A DNA stretch of 64,000 nt, taken from positions 248,001 to 312,000 of the forward strand of contig VXIS01000002.1 of assembly GCA_008704415.1 (NCBI GenBank). The letters are read 5' to 3'. The translations under genes and the position numbers were made by a program. Source of the DNA: Sphaerosporella brunnea. Lineage: Eukaryota > Ascomycota > Pezizomycetes > Pezizales > Pyronemataceae. Under the pieces are notes generated by a model. The model was given only the letters and a program-made list of their open reading frames with translations, searched no databases and was not told the origin of the DNA. Positions 10,571 through 22,153 of the stretch are shown here, in pieces; position 1 is the first letter of the stretch, and each line of letters starts with the position of its first letter.

Positions 10571-13500
10571 ATGGCCGAGAACGGATCCGGATCGAATGGA
10601 AAGACTGCAGTGTCCACTTGGGCTTCTGAACCGACGTCGGCACCTCTGGCCCCCGTCAGCACCCCCGTTGCGAAGCGACCCATAAAAACCGGACGCAACG
10701 ATGTTGAAGATACGTTCAGGAAGTTTGCATCGCTGATCCACGCGTCGAACCGGCCGCTACCGAACCGGTACGGCAGTGGCCAAGATGGACCCTCAGAGGA
10801 AGAGATGACGGGCATCCGCCATGATATTGCGGTGCTGAAGAAGGGCGGCTTCTTGAAGGAGTCGGTGCAGACCCTGTTGATGTTTGCGAATGGCAAGAGG
10901 AAGGGCTTGCCTGTTGATGACAAGACCATGATCGTGAGTTGCTGTGTTCTGTGTCTAGGCAGGAATTGCAGGGCTAATTGGTGCCCAGATGGAAAAAATG
11001 ATCCAATTGACCTCCCGGCTACCTCCTACCAGTAAACTGAGAGTCAAGCTCACCACTGCCCAAGTCGACACCCTGTGGGATTCGCTTCAGCACCCGCCGC
11101 TGTCCTACTGCGGACCGAAATTCACGTACCGCCAGGCCGATGGCAGCCACAACAACATTATGGAGCCGACGCTGGGCCAGGCGGGCTCGCCGTACGCCCG
11201 CTCTGTCAAGCCGATGACAAAGATGCCTGGTGCACCCCCAGACGCATACACGGTGTTCGATGCCATCTTCAGCAGAGGAAAGGATGGTGAGAATTACCGG
11301 CCCAGCAATAACAACATCAGCAGTATGTTGTTTTACATTGCTAGTATCATTATCCACGGTTAGTTTGTTTTCCTTTTTTTCTTTCTTTTTGTTCGGGCCT
11401 GAGAGTGATGTAGACCTCTTCCGGACGAATCGCGCCGACCCAACCATCTCTGATACCTCCTCGTACCTCGACCTGTCCCCGCTCTACGGTATCAATCAGG
11501 AACAGCAGAACTCGGTGCGGGCGTTTAAGGACGGAAAGCTCAAGAACGATGTCTTCGCCGAGAAGCGTCTGTTGGCGTTCCCGCCGGGTGTGTCTGTGCT
11601 GCTGCTCATGTTTGCGCGTTTCCACAACCATGTTGCGACTCAGTAAGTAGTCCGTCCGCAGTTAGTGAGTTATAGGAGCAACGAGAATTGGGAGAGTATA
11701 TAGCTCGTCCCTTAAAACTTCATCCCGGGATTCCCCAATTCCCGCTGCTCCGGCAACCACTTGTAATCACTCGAGATTTCAGATTTTTAACAGCGTTGCA
11801 GATTGAAGGAAATCAATGAAGGCGGACGCTTCGACCTCAAGTTCGATCGCCGCTGGCACAACGATGACCAGGAGACCAAGAATGCAAAGGCCCTGAAGCA
11901 GCAGGAGGAGGATCTATTCCAGACTGCCCGGCTCGTCACTTGTGGACTCTACATCAACTTTGTCCTCAACGACTACCTGCGCACGATCGTCAACCTGAAC
12001 CGCGTCGATACCACATGGACGCTGGACCCTCGCTTCGATCCGTCGAAGATGTACAACCCCGATGGTACCCCAGCTGGTGTTGGAAACATGGTGTCGGTCG
12101 AGTTCAACCTGGTCTATCGCTGGCACTCGTGTATCTCGAAACGGGACGACGAGTGGACGCAGGAGTTCTACAAAAGCCTGTTCCCTGGCAAGGACACCGA
12201 TAAGTTGACTCTTCAGGAGTTCATGGTCGGCGTACACATCTGGGAGAACTCAATCCCCGCCGATCCTGCTGAGCGTACTATTGAGAACTTCGTGCGCCAG
12301 CCCGACGGACACTTCAAGGACGACGACCTTGTCAAGGTCCTGATGGAGAGTATCGAGGATCCTGCTGGTGCCTTCGGCGCCCGCAACGTCCCCCACGTCC
12401 TGCGTCTGGTCGAGGTTCTCGGTATCGAGCAGACGCGTAAGTGGAAGGTCGCCTCGCTGAACGAGTTCCGTGAGTTCTTCGGTCTGGCCAAGCACAAGAC
12501 CTTCGAGAGCATCAATCCGGATCCCGTTGTTGCCAACACTCTGCGCCAGCTCTACGACCACCCTGACTTCGTCGAGCTTTACCCGGGTATCGTGGCCGAG
12601 GACGACAAGGAGCCCATGGTTCCTGGTGTCGGAATCGGTCCCACCTACACCGTCTCCCGTGCGATTCTCTCGGACGCTGTCACTCTCGTGCGTTCCGACC
12701 GCTTCTACACGGTTGACTACACCGCAGGTGCACTCACGAACTGGGGTATCGAGGAGGCATCTTCGAACCCGAACGTCATGTACGGCTGTGTAGGGTACAA
12801 GCTGATCCTGAAGGCATTCCCCAACCACTTCAAGTACAACAGCATCTACGCTTGCCACCCGTTGACGATCCCGCTCGAGAACCGCAAGATCTTCACTGCA
12901 TTGGGACTGGTCCATGAGTACGACTTTGAGAGGCCAAAGTTCATCCGCCCTCGCATTCCGGTCACTTCTTACGCCTTGACCAAGCAGATCTTGAACGATG
13001 ATACCAACTTCAAGGTCACCTGGGGCGCCGGCTTCGACTACATCATGGAGGCGCCTTTCATGCTTTCCGGCGACGGTGCGCCCTTCGCCACTATGCGCAA
13101 GTTCGTCGGCGACCGTATTTATCTTGCGGGTGTCAACTGGCGGTCGCAGATCCGCGCTTTCTACAAAGAGCTGACCGTCAAGCTGATCCGGAAGAAGGCC
13201 TACAGCATCACTGGAGCCGGCTGTTACCAGGTGGATGCAGTCCGCGACATCGGTAACATGGCGCAGACGATCTTTGCGGCGTCCATCTTCAACCTTCCAT
13301 TGAAGACCGAAGACCACCCTAAAGGTATCTACACTGAGCAGGAGCTGTACATGGTTCTCTGTGCCATGTTCATCGCCATATTCTTCGACATGGACTCCTC
13401 CAAGTCCTTCCCCCTGCGCCACGCCGCCTACGCCGCCACCCGCCAGTTTGGCGCTGTGGTCGAGGCCCAGGTCAAGGCTGTGAAGAGCTGGGGCTGGCTC

Positions 13501-14226
13501 CAGGGCGTCTGGGACCCTCTCAACATCCGCGGCCGCAACAAGTCCCCACTGCACGATTATGGCTACCACATGATCAGCCGGCTGCTGGAGTCGGGCGAGT
13601 CCCCCGCCTCCGTTACCTGGAAGTACATCGTCCCGACCGCCGGCGCCTCGGCCCCGAACCAGGCCCAGCTTTTCGCCCAGGTCCTCGACTTCTACCTCCA
13701 GGATGAGAACGCGCACCACCTCGCCGAGATCCAGCGACTTGCAGCCCTTGACACCGACGAGTCCTGGGAGACTATCAAGAAGTATGCGCTTGAGGGCGGC
13801 CGCCTCGCAGGCACCTTCGGCCTGTATAGACGCTTCGACGGCGCGTCCATGACCGTCCACGATGGCGCCCACCCCATCGAGCTAGTCAAAGACGACCTCG
13901 TCTTCGTTTCCTTCGTTTCCGCCTCCCGCGACCCCATCGTCTTCCCCGACCCTCTCGAGATCAGACTCGACCGCCCTGAAGAATTCTATATGCAGTACGG
14001 CGACGGACCGCACGAGTGTCTGGGCAAAGCCGCCAATATCATTGGGCTTACGACGATGCTGATGGAGTTTGGAAAGCTCCCTGGACTGAGACGCGCCCCT
14101 GGCCCCGCTGGAATGATGAAGACCATTCCGAAGCCGGGTGGGTTTAAGATTTATATGAAGGAGGATTGGAGCAGCTTTTGGCCGTTCCCGACGTGCATGA
14201 AGGTGAGGTTCGATGACATTATTTAG
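10571..14226 (+). CDS. ppoA: Psi-factor-producing oxygenase (linoleate diol synthase family)
   Basis: Four exons: 10571-10933, 10989-11358, 11414-11642, 11802-14226. All junctions are GT-AG and in frame, giving 1128 aa, the usual size. The N-terminal half is a cyclooxygenase-like haem peroxidase/dioxygenase domain. It has the IIIHDLF distal-His segment (H244), TSSYLDLSPLYG, and the YRWH motif (Y426, catalytic Tyr; H429, proximal haem ligand). The C-terminal third is a P450 fold with an I-helix-like segment GASAPNQAQLFAQ and the haem-thiolate motif GPHECLG (C1060). In this family the dioxygenase makes 8-hydroperoxides of C18 fatty acids and an intact P450 half isomerises them to diols (psi factors, which govern sexual/asexual development). 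Because the thiolate Cys is present, a PpoA-like diol synthase is more likely than a PpoC-like enzyme; the isomer made cannot be read from sequence. Confidence 0.93.
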
Positions 14227-14612
14227 GCTTTTCTTTTTTGGATTCTTTTCATGCCGGTTTTGAGTTTTTTTTTTTTTTTTTTTTGTTGGTTCAGTAAGGG
14301 TGTTTTGCTTTCTGTATTTTTGATAAGCCGTCAGTAATTGCGATTGGGTTATGAGCATGGTATGTACGGTATTTAGTCTAATGACGTCGACGTTGACAAG
14401 TACCACACGATCGTCTTTGCTATGCTACCTATTGAAGCGCGGTTGGTTGGGATTCCCCGGCTCTCCGCGCTCTTTTGATGAGTCTATCGATGGAAGGATC
14501 AGCACAGAGTCCAACGGACTAGACCAAGTGATCATGATACACTTATTATATAGCTTGGTGATTTCCAAACTCTTTAACAACTGGATTGGGGGGGGACGTG
14601 GACATATACGTC
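14227..14612. other. 3' flank of ppo gene
   Basis: Contains a T run (14264-14284) and no ORF of note. The minus-strand ORF here is a shadow. Confidence 0.5.
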
Positions 14613-14733
14613 GTCTGTTTGGCTCAGTTGGTAGAGCGTCGGTTTTATATGGAGAAACAGAAACAAGAAACAGATAACTACATGACTTCCGCATACCGGC
14701 AGACATCCAAAGGTTCGAGCCTCACACCGGACA
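14613..14733 (+). tRNA. Possible intron-containing tRNA-Ile(UAU), imperfect
   Basis: A good A box (TGGCTCAGTTGGTAGAGC, 14620-14637) and a B-box-like GGTTCGAGCCT (14712-14722) frame the gene. The anticodon stem TCGGT pairs with ACCGG, and the loop TTTATA gives anticodon UAU, with a ~44-nt intron after position 37. The acceptor GTCTGTT pairs with ACCGGAC with one mismatch. The T stem (AAAGG/CTCAC) is bad beyond two pairs and the variable region is long. It is either a tRNA pseudogene or a misfolded call. Confidence 0.4.
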
Positions 14734-15639
14734 GCTTTTGCTGCTGCTGCTTCTTTTCGCGGCCTGTGGGGGGGGGGGGGAGGCGGAGAAGGCGGAGAAG
14801 GCGGCGCCTGGCCATGGAATGATCCCATGGGGAGGCAGTGACACTCTTTTCCCGACCAAAATCTCCTTGGCCTACATCACCCCGCTTGGGTTGGATAACG
14901 GCTCGAGGCGTCCCCCATCCGACACCGTGACCCTGCGCTGAGACTGGCAATATCGTCGTCATCGTGGGGTCCTTCCTTCTAACTGAACTTTCCGGGAAGA
15001 GAAGGGGGGTCCCTCTGGAAAGAGACCTTGACTTGACGGATCAAGGAGTGAGATCCCGATTGGCGCGTGAGATTTTGAGATTTACCGCCGTAGCTCTTCC
15101 TCATTGACGACTAGCTCCTGTAACACGCACTCAGTGGTGATCACCGTCATTGCCATCCATTCCCTGTGATATCGCAAGAGGTGTCGGGTGGGTGAGTGGT
15201 GCAGGCGGCTATTAAGCCGCAGCCCGGTCGAAATTTCCCTGACTTCAACAGCGTGCGGACGGCGCAGAAAGCGGTCGGGGTGGTGGTAGAAGCGTGCGAA
15301 GTGGTGGGGACCCTGAGCAACAAGAAACCCGAGGTGGTGGGGAACCCTGAATGATTATATTTCCACAATACAATTGCCCCCCCCCCCCGCGGCCGCGGCT
15401 GCCTCAGCCAAGGTCCGCCTCAAGCTGCCTCAGTGAGAATCGCCGATGGCTCTTGTACACCCGTTCCTTATGCTGCTTGTCGCCAAACGTGGCCCCGTCC
15501 CGGTAGGCTTGGATGATGCGTCGGGTGCGTCTCCAATGCTTAAAAATGAGCGATGGTTTAACGGATTCCAACGCTTCTGGAAGAACCTGGCGGAGTCCTG
15601 AGAGATGTTAGTGTGAATTTTAAGCGCACGATGCGGGAG
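14734..15639. other. Intergenic, no supportable gene
   Basis: GC-rich DNA with a G run (14767-14779) and a C run (15378-15389). No recognisable coding feature. Confidence 0.45.
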
Positions 15640-16120
15640 GGTGGAATACCGGTGAGAGTATATGTGCAGTGCTTGCAGGCATAGAGCTTGCAAGCGTCCC
15701 AGTAATATTCTATCCGGTTCATTTCACAATGATATTTTGGATAGAACATATAATGAGATGCCCCGCATCCTCCATCGCTTCTTCGATCCGGCTCCGCTGT
15801 CCCTTGAAATTCGGCTGTGTAGATAGGATAGCCTCGCACAGCAGTTCCTGCCCTCCACTCTCTCAGCACATTCGGGGTTCTTAACCCGCTTCGGTTTTTG
15901 ACTGTGGTTTGGATTTGGGATACTGCACTGTAGAAGCAAGTCTTGTGGTTTGCGGTCAGTACAGGCGTGCAGGCGGACAGTGCAGGCTCACCGTCTATCC
16001 ACAAGCCACGCTCCCGCAAGACTCGTTCCATTCCCTTAGCCACCAGACCAGTCTCGGCCAGCTGTGCACAGATAAAACCCTTTACTTGGACGTGCCAGGT
16101 ATGATCGTGGCCAGTCAGGC
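15640..16120 (-). pseudogene. Broken DDE transposase (C-terminal part)
   Basis: Reading on the minus strand gives KGMERVLRERGLW, a Cys-containing middle (CTPVL...CFYS), then YPKYHCEMNRIEYYW (about 15750-15706) and the conserved tail pattern KHCTYTLTGI. This is the pattern of a widespread fungal DDE-type transposase in which the consensus is F-L-P-K-F-H-C-E-L-N-P-I-E-x-x-W-G. The conserved Gly after W is replaced and the frame does not continue to a proper C-terminus, so it is decayed. The minus-strand Lys/Arg-rich ORF at 16245-16574 may be its N-terminal remnant, but I cannot show this. Confidence 0.65.
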
Positions 16121-16904
16121 GCTTTCGATTTGAGGCGAGTAGCTTTTCATATCTACAAGGCCTGAAGAGATGTTAGCCGGATGTTTTTTTTTTATTACAG
16201 GAGGGCGCGCGGCCTGGGCATTTCAGATTGGAGCCATACCCTCTTTAAGAACATACCCTCTTTAAGAATTTGGATTCTCTTTGGACCAGATACTCGAGGC
16301 CAGTTCTGTTCCTGAGCTCGACGGGCTTCCGGTTCGTAGATTCCGCTTTCAGCAGTTTGTTGGGAGTTTGGCTGTGACTCCGATGGCGGGAGCGAGTCGA
16401 TGTAGCGCTGTAGGTCTTCCGCTTCGGCGACATCTCCACTTTCTTCATCTTCAACCTCATCCTGGCCGATTTCTTCTCATTGCTGTTGGTGGTCGCGGCT
16501 GTATGTATTTGCAAGAGCTTGGGGTCGGGGACCGGGGGGGCTGTAGTTGCAAGAGTTTGGAGTCGGGACAGCAAACAAGTGTCATGACGAAAGCGCTCCA
16601 GCCCGAGCTCCCTGTTCAGATGGCGGATGGCACCTGGCCAAAGCGGCTAGCACCTGGCCACAGCACAGCCGTGATCGTTTTGGGTGGTCCAAGCTTTTTC
16701 AAGTCCATCGCCTCACTCTGTTTTAATGGGCTCGCGAGATTGCGCGACCGGTGGAAACTCGCGTCTTATTTCTATAGAAGCGCATCTTGTTTGGTCAGAG
16801 TTCTCACTCGCTCACCACTCCATTATTGATTACCGTCAACATCTTCACCAACGGAGCCCGCCGAACTGCGGGTAGCACTACCATATTATCCCGGCGCCGA
16901 AGTA
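16121..16904. other. Intergenic, possible transposase remnant
   Basis: A T run at 16185-16195 and a duplicated ACATACCCTCTTTAAGAA (about 16233-16267). A minus-strand Lys/Arg/Ser-rich frame at 16245-16574 could be the N-terminus of the adjacent broken transposase. Nothing else recognisable. Confidence 0.35.
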
Positions 16905-17065
16905 TATTGCAAGAACGTAGTGCATCCAGCCAGTCACGACCGTTCAATCCATGCCAGCCACATCTTCACGAACGTAGCACGTCCAGCCAACCACAACATC
17001 CAAACCGTATTTCAAGAACGTAGTGCATGCAGCCAATCAAGCCATAAAGTACTTAGTACTTGTCG
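16905..17065 (-). repeat. Outlying block of the ACGTTCTTGAA repeat family
   Basis: Three monomers in inverted orientation (GCAAGAACGTAGTGCATCCA, CACGAACGTAGCACGTCCAG, TTTCAAGAACGTAGTGCATG), ending with AAGTACTTAGTACTTGTCGG. This is the same composite repeat that dominates 28.5-63 kb. It lies more than 11 kb away from that block. Confidence 0.9.
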
Positions 17066-17593
17066 GTGACTGACACGTGCCGTTCAGCGGGCAGTGAAGC
17101 TGGACGCGACGTGCTTGGAGTAAAACCTTAAACAGAGCGGGGAGATGGAGCCCCTGAGCGCTCGCTCTTCCCCCAGCCTCCCCAGTTGGTGGGTATCAGA
17201 CAGAGGACACGGTGCAACATGAGATCCGAAGAGCGTGCAACGTGTGCTGGACCGGGGTTGGATAAGGAAAAAAAAAAATCAAAATCAGTTCTTCGTTTCC
17301 GATTGTTGTGATGCTTCACAAATGGACGTCGCGCCGTCTCCACCTTGTCCCCAGAATTGACTTTTCACGTCGCGTCTTCCCCACTCCAGCTCGCGTCGAA
17401 AACACTTCCCATCCAGCAGCTTCACTGCCCGCTGAACCGTATACTTCGGCGCCGGTGAGATTGGCTTATTACGGGATAATAATAATAGACTATTCCACGC
17501 TCTCCCTGTGTAGTTACGCACCAGATGCGAATTCACCTGCAAAGTAGTGTTCTCATGGTGATGAGGCCTTTACGATAATGCAATGATATGTAC
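17066..17593. other. Intergenic, no supportable gene
   Basis: A 9-bp A run near 17271; otherwise no coding, repeat or RNA feature that I can support. It lies upstream of tRNA-Ser. Confidence 0.45.
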
Positions 17594-17674
17594 GGCATTG
17601 TGTCCGAGTGGTTAAGGAGAGAGATTAGAAATCTCTTGGGTTCGCCCGCACAGGTTCGAATCCTGTCGATGTCG
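17594..17674 (+). tRNA. tRNA-Ser(AGA)
   Basis: A full cloverleaf: acceptor GGCATTG/CGATGTC with two G-U pairs; anticodon stem AGAGA/TCTCT around loop TTAGAAA (anticodon AGA, reading UCU); an extended class II variable arm TGGGTTCGCCCGCA; and a perfect T stem ACAGG/CCTGT around TTCGAAT. Discriminator G73 as expected for tRNA-Ser. No intron and no encoded CCA. Confidence 0.95.
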
Positions 17675-18345
17675 TGTCGTTCCTTCTACTTTTTGTTTTA
17701 GTACTGCTCTAGCTACCGCTGGCCGAGGCAATGTATGAGATTTAGCCCCCCCCTTTACCCTCGTGTGTATGTATGTGACTGCATAGCCACACGCTCGCTC
17801 TTTTACAGCACGGACGTGGAGAAATGGAGTGAGTGATATTTGCACCGCTCAGAGATACAATTTTCAAGGCAGTGCTCAGCTGGTCTGTAAAGTGAGCTTT
17901 CGAATATCCATAACTTCAGGCGAAAGCTCTGGGCCTGGAAGGGAAAAAAGGGCTGATAGTACAGGAGGAGCTCATGGCGTCACGGTTACGCGATTACCTG
18001 TGGCCTGATGAGCTACATAGGGAGGGCGAGCATAAAATCCCGCCGCGCCTCTCCTCCTGGCTAAGGAGCATCTACAATTCTAACCTGATATCATACCTAG
18101 TCTTGTAACAAACGAAATAAAAATCCGTCCCACCCGATCGCGCTTGGTTGACAAGAATTCCCTCCTAACTCTAATAAAGTCGAAGAAAAAGGAAACAAAA
18201 ATAAACGTGGAAAAAAAGAAAAGAAAAAAAAGAAAAGAAAACAAAGAAAAAAGAAAAAAGAAAAAAAGAAAAAAAACCCCGAACATCTTCTATCGGAAGT
18301 TGAATTCTCTCCCCTTTTTTGTTCGCCAGTGGATATTGGGAGCCT
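17675..18345. other. Intergenic with A/G-rich tract
   Basis: Directly downstream of tRNA-Ser is a T-rich terminator-like stretch (CTACTTTTTGTTTTAG). 18180-18280 is an almost pure A/G purine tract (AAAGAAAAGAAAAAAAAG) just beyond the 3' end of the GcvH gene. No gene. Confidence 0.6.
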
Positions 18346-18991
18346 TTACGCCTTCTCAATGAAAGCCTTGTAATTCTCCTCCTCCAGCAAGCCCTCAGCC
18401 TCCAACACCTCGGGACCCGCAATCTTGACCTTTGCGACCCAGCCGTTCTCCTCAGGCGAGGCATTGATCAGGCTCGGCTTCTCGTTCAGCGCCTCGTTGA
18501 CCTCGACGACCTCGCCGTTAACAGGCGAGAGGATATCGCTCGCACTCTTGACGCTCTCGACAGCGCCGAAGGTCTCGCCGGCCACGGCCTCGGCGGCAAC
18601 AGACGGGAGCTCAACGTAGACGACGTCGCCAAGCGACGCGGCGGCGTAGGCTGTAATACCGATCGTAGCTGGGTTTGCGGCGTTAGTGAGACGGAACACA
18701 AGGGTAGGTAGGGTGGAGATGGAGGTGGAGCCGGGGAGTCGTCGGAGTCTTACCGGTGTTGGAGCCGTCCGCCGTGTCCAGCGAGATCCACTCGTGGGCC
18801 TTCGTATACTTCTTGATCACCTCTATCCCTCGTTAGCCCCCGCAGCGGCAGCGGTGCCCCAAGACGCCGGCGAATTGGCCAAACAAACCATTGACTCGTG
18901 TGGAAGCAGCGAAGCCACGTGCAATGAATCGGGGGGCAACACGGGGAGCGGCGGCGAAGCGGCTTGCGCGGAGGACAGTGCGGGCGAACAT
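18346..18991 (-). CDS. gcvH: Glycine cleavage system H protein, mitochondrial
   Basis: Three minus-strand exons: 18991-18889, 18822-18754 and 18668-18346, joined in frame with GT-AG introns, give 164 aa. The N-terminus is Arg/Ala-rich without acidic residues (MFARTVLRASRFAAAPRV), a mitochondrial presequence. The H-protein core follows: KKYTKAHEWISL, GITAYAAASLGDVVYVELP, the lipoylation site ESVKSASD (K98) and SPVNGEVVEVN. The C-terminal NGWVAKV and EEENYKAFIEK are family-typical. The lipoyl arm carries the aminomethyl group between the P, T and L subunits of the mitochondrial glycine decarboxylase complex. It is transcribed divergently from the bS6m gene. Confidence 0.95.
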
Positions 18992-19278
18992 GATTGCGTT
19001 GGGGGTGGTAGTTTGAGGGTGGGGGAATGAGTGTATTGAATTGAGGCCCTGGAATCCGGATTGAAGGAGGAGGATGATATCCTGTTTGGGTTTGGCCGCT
19101 TTCTTTTACCGGCAGAAAGATTTCTGGGGCTAGGGTTCGAATTCCTCGGCTGTTCGCGGGCCACGCAGCTGAAACAACAAAAAAAGAAACAACGGGTAAC
19201 ACCACACAGATCCTTTCCCCGCCCTGCAGCGTCGCGTTTCTTATCCGCCGCGTGCCAACAGTTACCGCTACGACAAAG
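18992..19278. promoter_or_regulatory. Bidirectional promoter between gcvH and MRP17
   Basis: The two start codons are 287 bp apart on opposite strands, so this interval must carry both promoters. Both products are mitochondrial, so co-regulation is plausible. I see no unambiguous factor site. Confidence 0.6.
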
Positions 19279-19661
19279 ATGCTCTACGAACTGATCGCCT
19301 GCGTACCTTCTCCCCCGCTCCCCTGCACCCCTTCTCTTCCGCTGATAGCCCCCCCTCCCAGGTGCGCCCCGGCTCCCTCCAGGAGGTCCGCGAACTCGCC
19401 AAAACCAGCGGGATGGCGATCCTCGCCGGCGGCGGCGTGATCCGAAGTCTTCACAACTGGGACACGATGCTTCTTCCCCGCCGCGTGCGCAAGCATCAAA
19501 CGTACTACGACCGCGGCCACTACTTCCTGATGCGCTTCGACTCGAACGCCGCTACGCAGAAGAGCTTGAGGGATGTGCTCGGTCTCGATCCGCGGATGGT
19601 GAAGTTCAGCGTGGTCAAGGTCGGCAGCAAGCTGGAGGAGATCGCCAGGAAGGGCGTCTAG
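19279..19661 (+). CDS. MRP17: Mitochondrial ribosomal protein bS6m (MRP17-like)
   Basis: Exon 1 is only eight codons (19279-19302, MLYELIAC) and exon 2 is 19362-19661; the 59-nt intron (GTACCT...CCCAG) is phase 0. The 107-aa product starts with the bS6 strand MLYELIACVRPG, followed by EVRELAKTSG, the conserved segment GGVIRSLHNWDTMLLPRRVRKHQTYY, and GHYFLMRFDSNAATQKSLRDVL. It belongs to the mitochondrial small ribosomal subunit. Its size matches fungal Mrp17 homologues. Confidence 0.92.
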
Positions 19662-19885
19662 GTGCTGGCGTGGGAGTGGGGATGTGTTGTACGATAGGAT
19701 TGCATTATCTGCCATCACCCACTTTCAAAAAGTTATTCGGCTACCCCCTGAAACTTCCAATCGAGCAATCGAGTGAGCCACAGTGAGCCAAGTCGTCACG
19801 CGTGCGTGCTTGTTTGTGTAGCTCCAACCCCGTCCATCACGCGCAATTCCATTTCATCCCATCAATCACAACTCAAGCAAACACA

Positions 19886-21349
19886 ATGTTGGAGTCCAGT
19901 GGGCTGCACGAGGGCCCAGACCACAAAGACATCGACTCCTGGCCGCAGCTAACTCTGACCTCCTTCAGCATTAGCCTCGCGTCCTCAACGCGTTCACGGT
20001 CACAGAGCGCAGCGTCGTCGTCATCATCATCGTCACACCCCGTCGACCTCTTCGACGTGTGTGGCACGCACGACCAGCCCGTACGCGTCGTCGGCCGCCT
20101 GCAGAAATGTGGCCGCGGTTGGAAAAACGCCGTCCGCTCTCCGCTCGTTTTTGACGAGGACCTGGTGATCCCGCAGGTGGAGACGTTTAGCATGGAGCTG
20201 GTGAAGGGCGTCGTGGTGATCTGGGTGCTGGGTGAGGCGGGCTGGTACAAGCTGCTTGAACCGAAGGAGGAGTACAGCGACACCTTCGAGATGCTGCGCG
20301 AAAAGGCCAGGATCTGGCTATGGATCAGGGAGTGGAGGGGGGGCCAGGACGTGCTGCGAGCGCTGGCGGGTGAGTTGGCGGTGACGAGAAGAGAGGCGAG
20401 AATGCGGCTGCAAGCCCATTGCCGCTTTCTGCTGACCATGATGTTGAAGCCCCCTGAAGGCGATGTGGAGCTGTGGAAGGGGACTAGGATGTGGGAGTTC
20501 TTGAGCACGGAGTTTGAGGTGCGTTCAATCCCTCCGACGGCACGGCCACGCTGATGATCGTAGGGATTGGTTGAGGAGGCGTTGAGCCTCTACGGTCTCA
20601 ACAAGAAGGTTACAAAGCAGAAAGAGAAAGCAATTGAGCCAGCACCACCACCACCACCGCCGCCTACACCTCCGCCGCCAGTAGAAGAAGAAGCTCCAGC
20701 AGCCGCCTCCCCCAAAGAACCAGTAGACGACCCCGGCAGCACCGCCGCCATCATCTCCTCCTCCTCTGACGGCGACGAAGAACCCGCAACCCCCGAACAC
20801 GACGACGACGACGACTCCGCTGCTATCGGCAAAACCGTCTCGACCAAAGGCCGCTCCGTGCTGCGTCCTAGCTGCAACGAAGTCTTGCTCGACGCCGAAA
20901 GCCTACCACCACTCACTACCACCACCACCTCCTCCTCCTCCCCCTCCCCCTCCTCCCCCTCCTCCACAGCTTCCGAACCCGCCTCGCCCTCCGACCTCCG
21001 CCTAAAGCGCCGACTACCAGTCGACCTTTGCTCTCCGAGCGGTAGCCAACCAAAGCGGACTCCCCTCTCCCCACCTCCACAGCACGTCAGCCCCCGAAAA
21101 AAAGAATGGAAATGCTCGCGCTGCAACTTCGTCGTGGCCAACGCGAAGTCTCGCGACGGCCGCCTGACGATCGAACGGCACTACGAGACGCACGGAAGAG
21201 TCGTCAGAGACGCTGAGCAGATCATCGAGATGGAGGCTGCGGCTGGCGGCGGCCACCGCCGGGTTGATCATTTGATGGAGAAGATCAGAGGCCTCAGTAA
21301 GCAGTGGGAGGAGGGCAGGCCCACCCCCATGAAGGGGTTGGGGGAGTAA
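19886..21349 (+). CDS. RFTS-like (DNMT1-RFD) domain protein with C2H2 finger
   Basis: Two exons, 19886-20518 and 20564-21349, separated by a 45-nt intron (GTGCGT...CTGAT..TAG), give 472 aa. Residues ~52-190 resemble the replication-foci targeting fold of DNMT1 and Raf2-like proteins: a beta-rich part (VDLFDVCG..., VRVVGRLQKCG), then VIWVLGEAGWYKLLEP and EEYSDTFEMLREKARI, corresponding to the family's W-Y-x-L-x-x-P-x-x-x-Y segment. A long disordered Pro/Ser/Asp-rich linker (about 235-375) precedes one zinc finger, C395-x2-C398-x18-H417-x3-H421, in a basic context. No methyltransferase catalytic motif is present. In fission yeast Raf2 an RFTS fold serves the H3K9-methylation complex CLRC; a heterochromatin role here is inference only. 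Start chosen at the first ATG in frame (CACAATGTTG). Confidence 0.6.
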
Positions 21350-22153
21350 GTGCGTGGACAAGTTCAAGTTGCGGTTGAAGGAGGAATAGTAGTACTAATT
21401 CGTACGGGTTCTTTTTTTTTCTTTTTTTTCTTCCTTGACGCTTTGTTGGAGTTTCTTTGTGCATCATTGGGGATTTCTGAAGGGAGAAGGGTGGAGGGAT
21501 ACAGCGTGTTCTTGCTTTGCGTGTGTACTTGTTTTTCCTTTTCTGTTTCCGTTCTCAATATCTGTACTCATGTGATAGATTACACCAGGAAATGAGTAGC
21601 GGCTGCCATTCAGCAACAAAATCCCTTCTAAAAATACAACCCTCCCACCTCCCGCTCCACAAAGGAAAAACAATTGCAGTAACTACAGTCGGTGCTTGCG
21701 CGCTTGCTAGCCAAAAAAAAAAAAAAAAAAAAAAAAAAAAGGTACAAAAAACTTTATATAAAATAATAGTAAAGAGGCGGCAAGCAGCAAGCAGCAGTTG
21801 TGATGATGATGATGATGGAATGGATATAACTCTAAAAAAAAATAAAAAAGAGTAGGTAGCAACGTGGAACGAAATCCCGTCCCGTCCCGACGTCGTAGCA
21901 AGAGAGAGCGACTGCGAAAATTGAAGATAAAAAGCACCACACCAGAAAATAAAAAGTAAAAAAAAGTCAACCGTCGAAAGTCCAAAAAAAAAAATGTCAA
22001 AGGTAAAGTAAAAAAAAAAAAGCAGGAAAAAAAAAGAAAAAAAAAGAAAAAAAAAACCGAGAATTAATGTGTATATTATAAAACAAACGGTGTAGTAGTG
22101 ATATAGTGCAAGTGCAAGTGTACCCCCATCACCCCATCACCCTTTCTTCCTTC
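21350..22153. other. Convergent 3' ends, A-rich
   Basis: Between the 3' ends of the RFTS-like gene (plus) and the ADF-H gene (minus). Contains a T-rich tract (21411-21432), a ~27-bp A run (21714-21740) and several more A-runs to 22055. No gene. Confidence 0.6.

Noticed and set aside
12250..13872. 540-codon minus-strand ORF
   Set aside because: Antisense shadow of the GC-rich ppo exon 4; no domain, and the plus frame carries all family motifs.
19802..19885. Upstream extension of the RFTS-like protein
   Set aside because: The frame is open but contains no ATG; the first ATG is at 19886 with good context.
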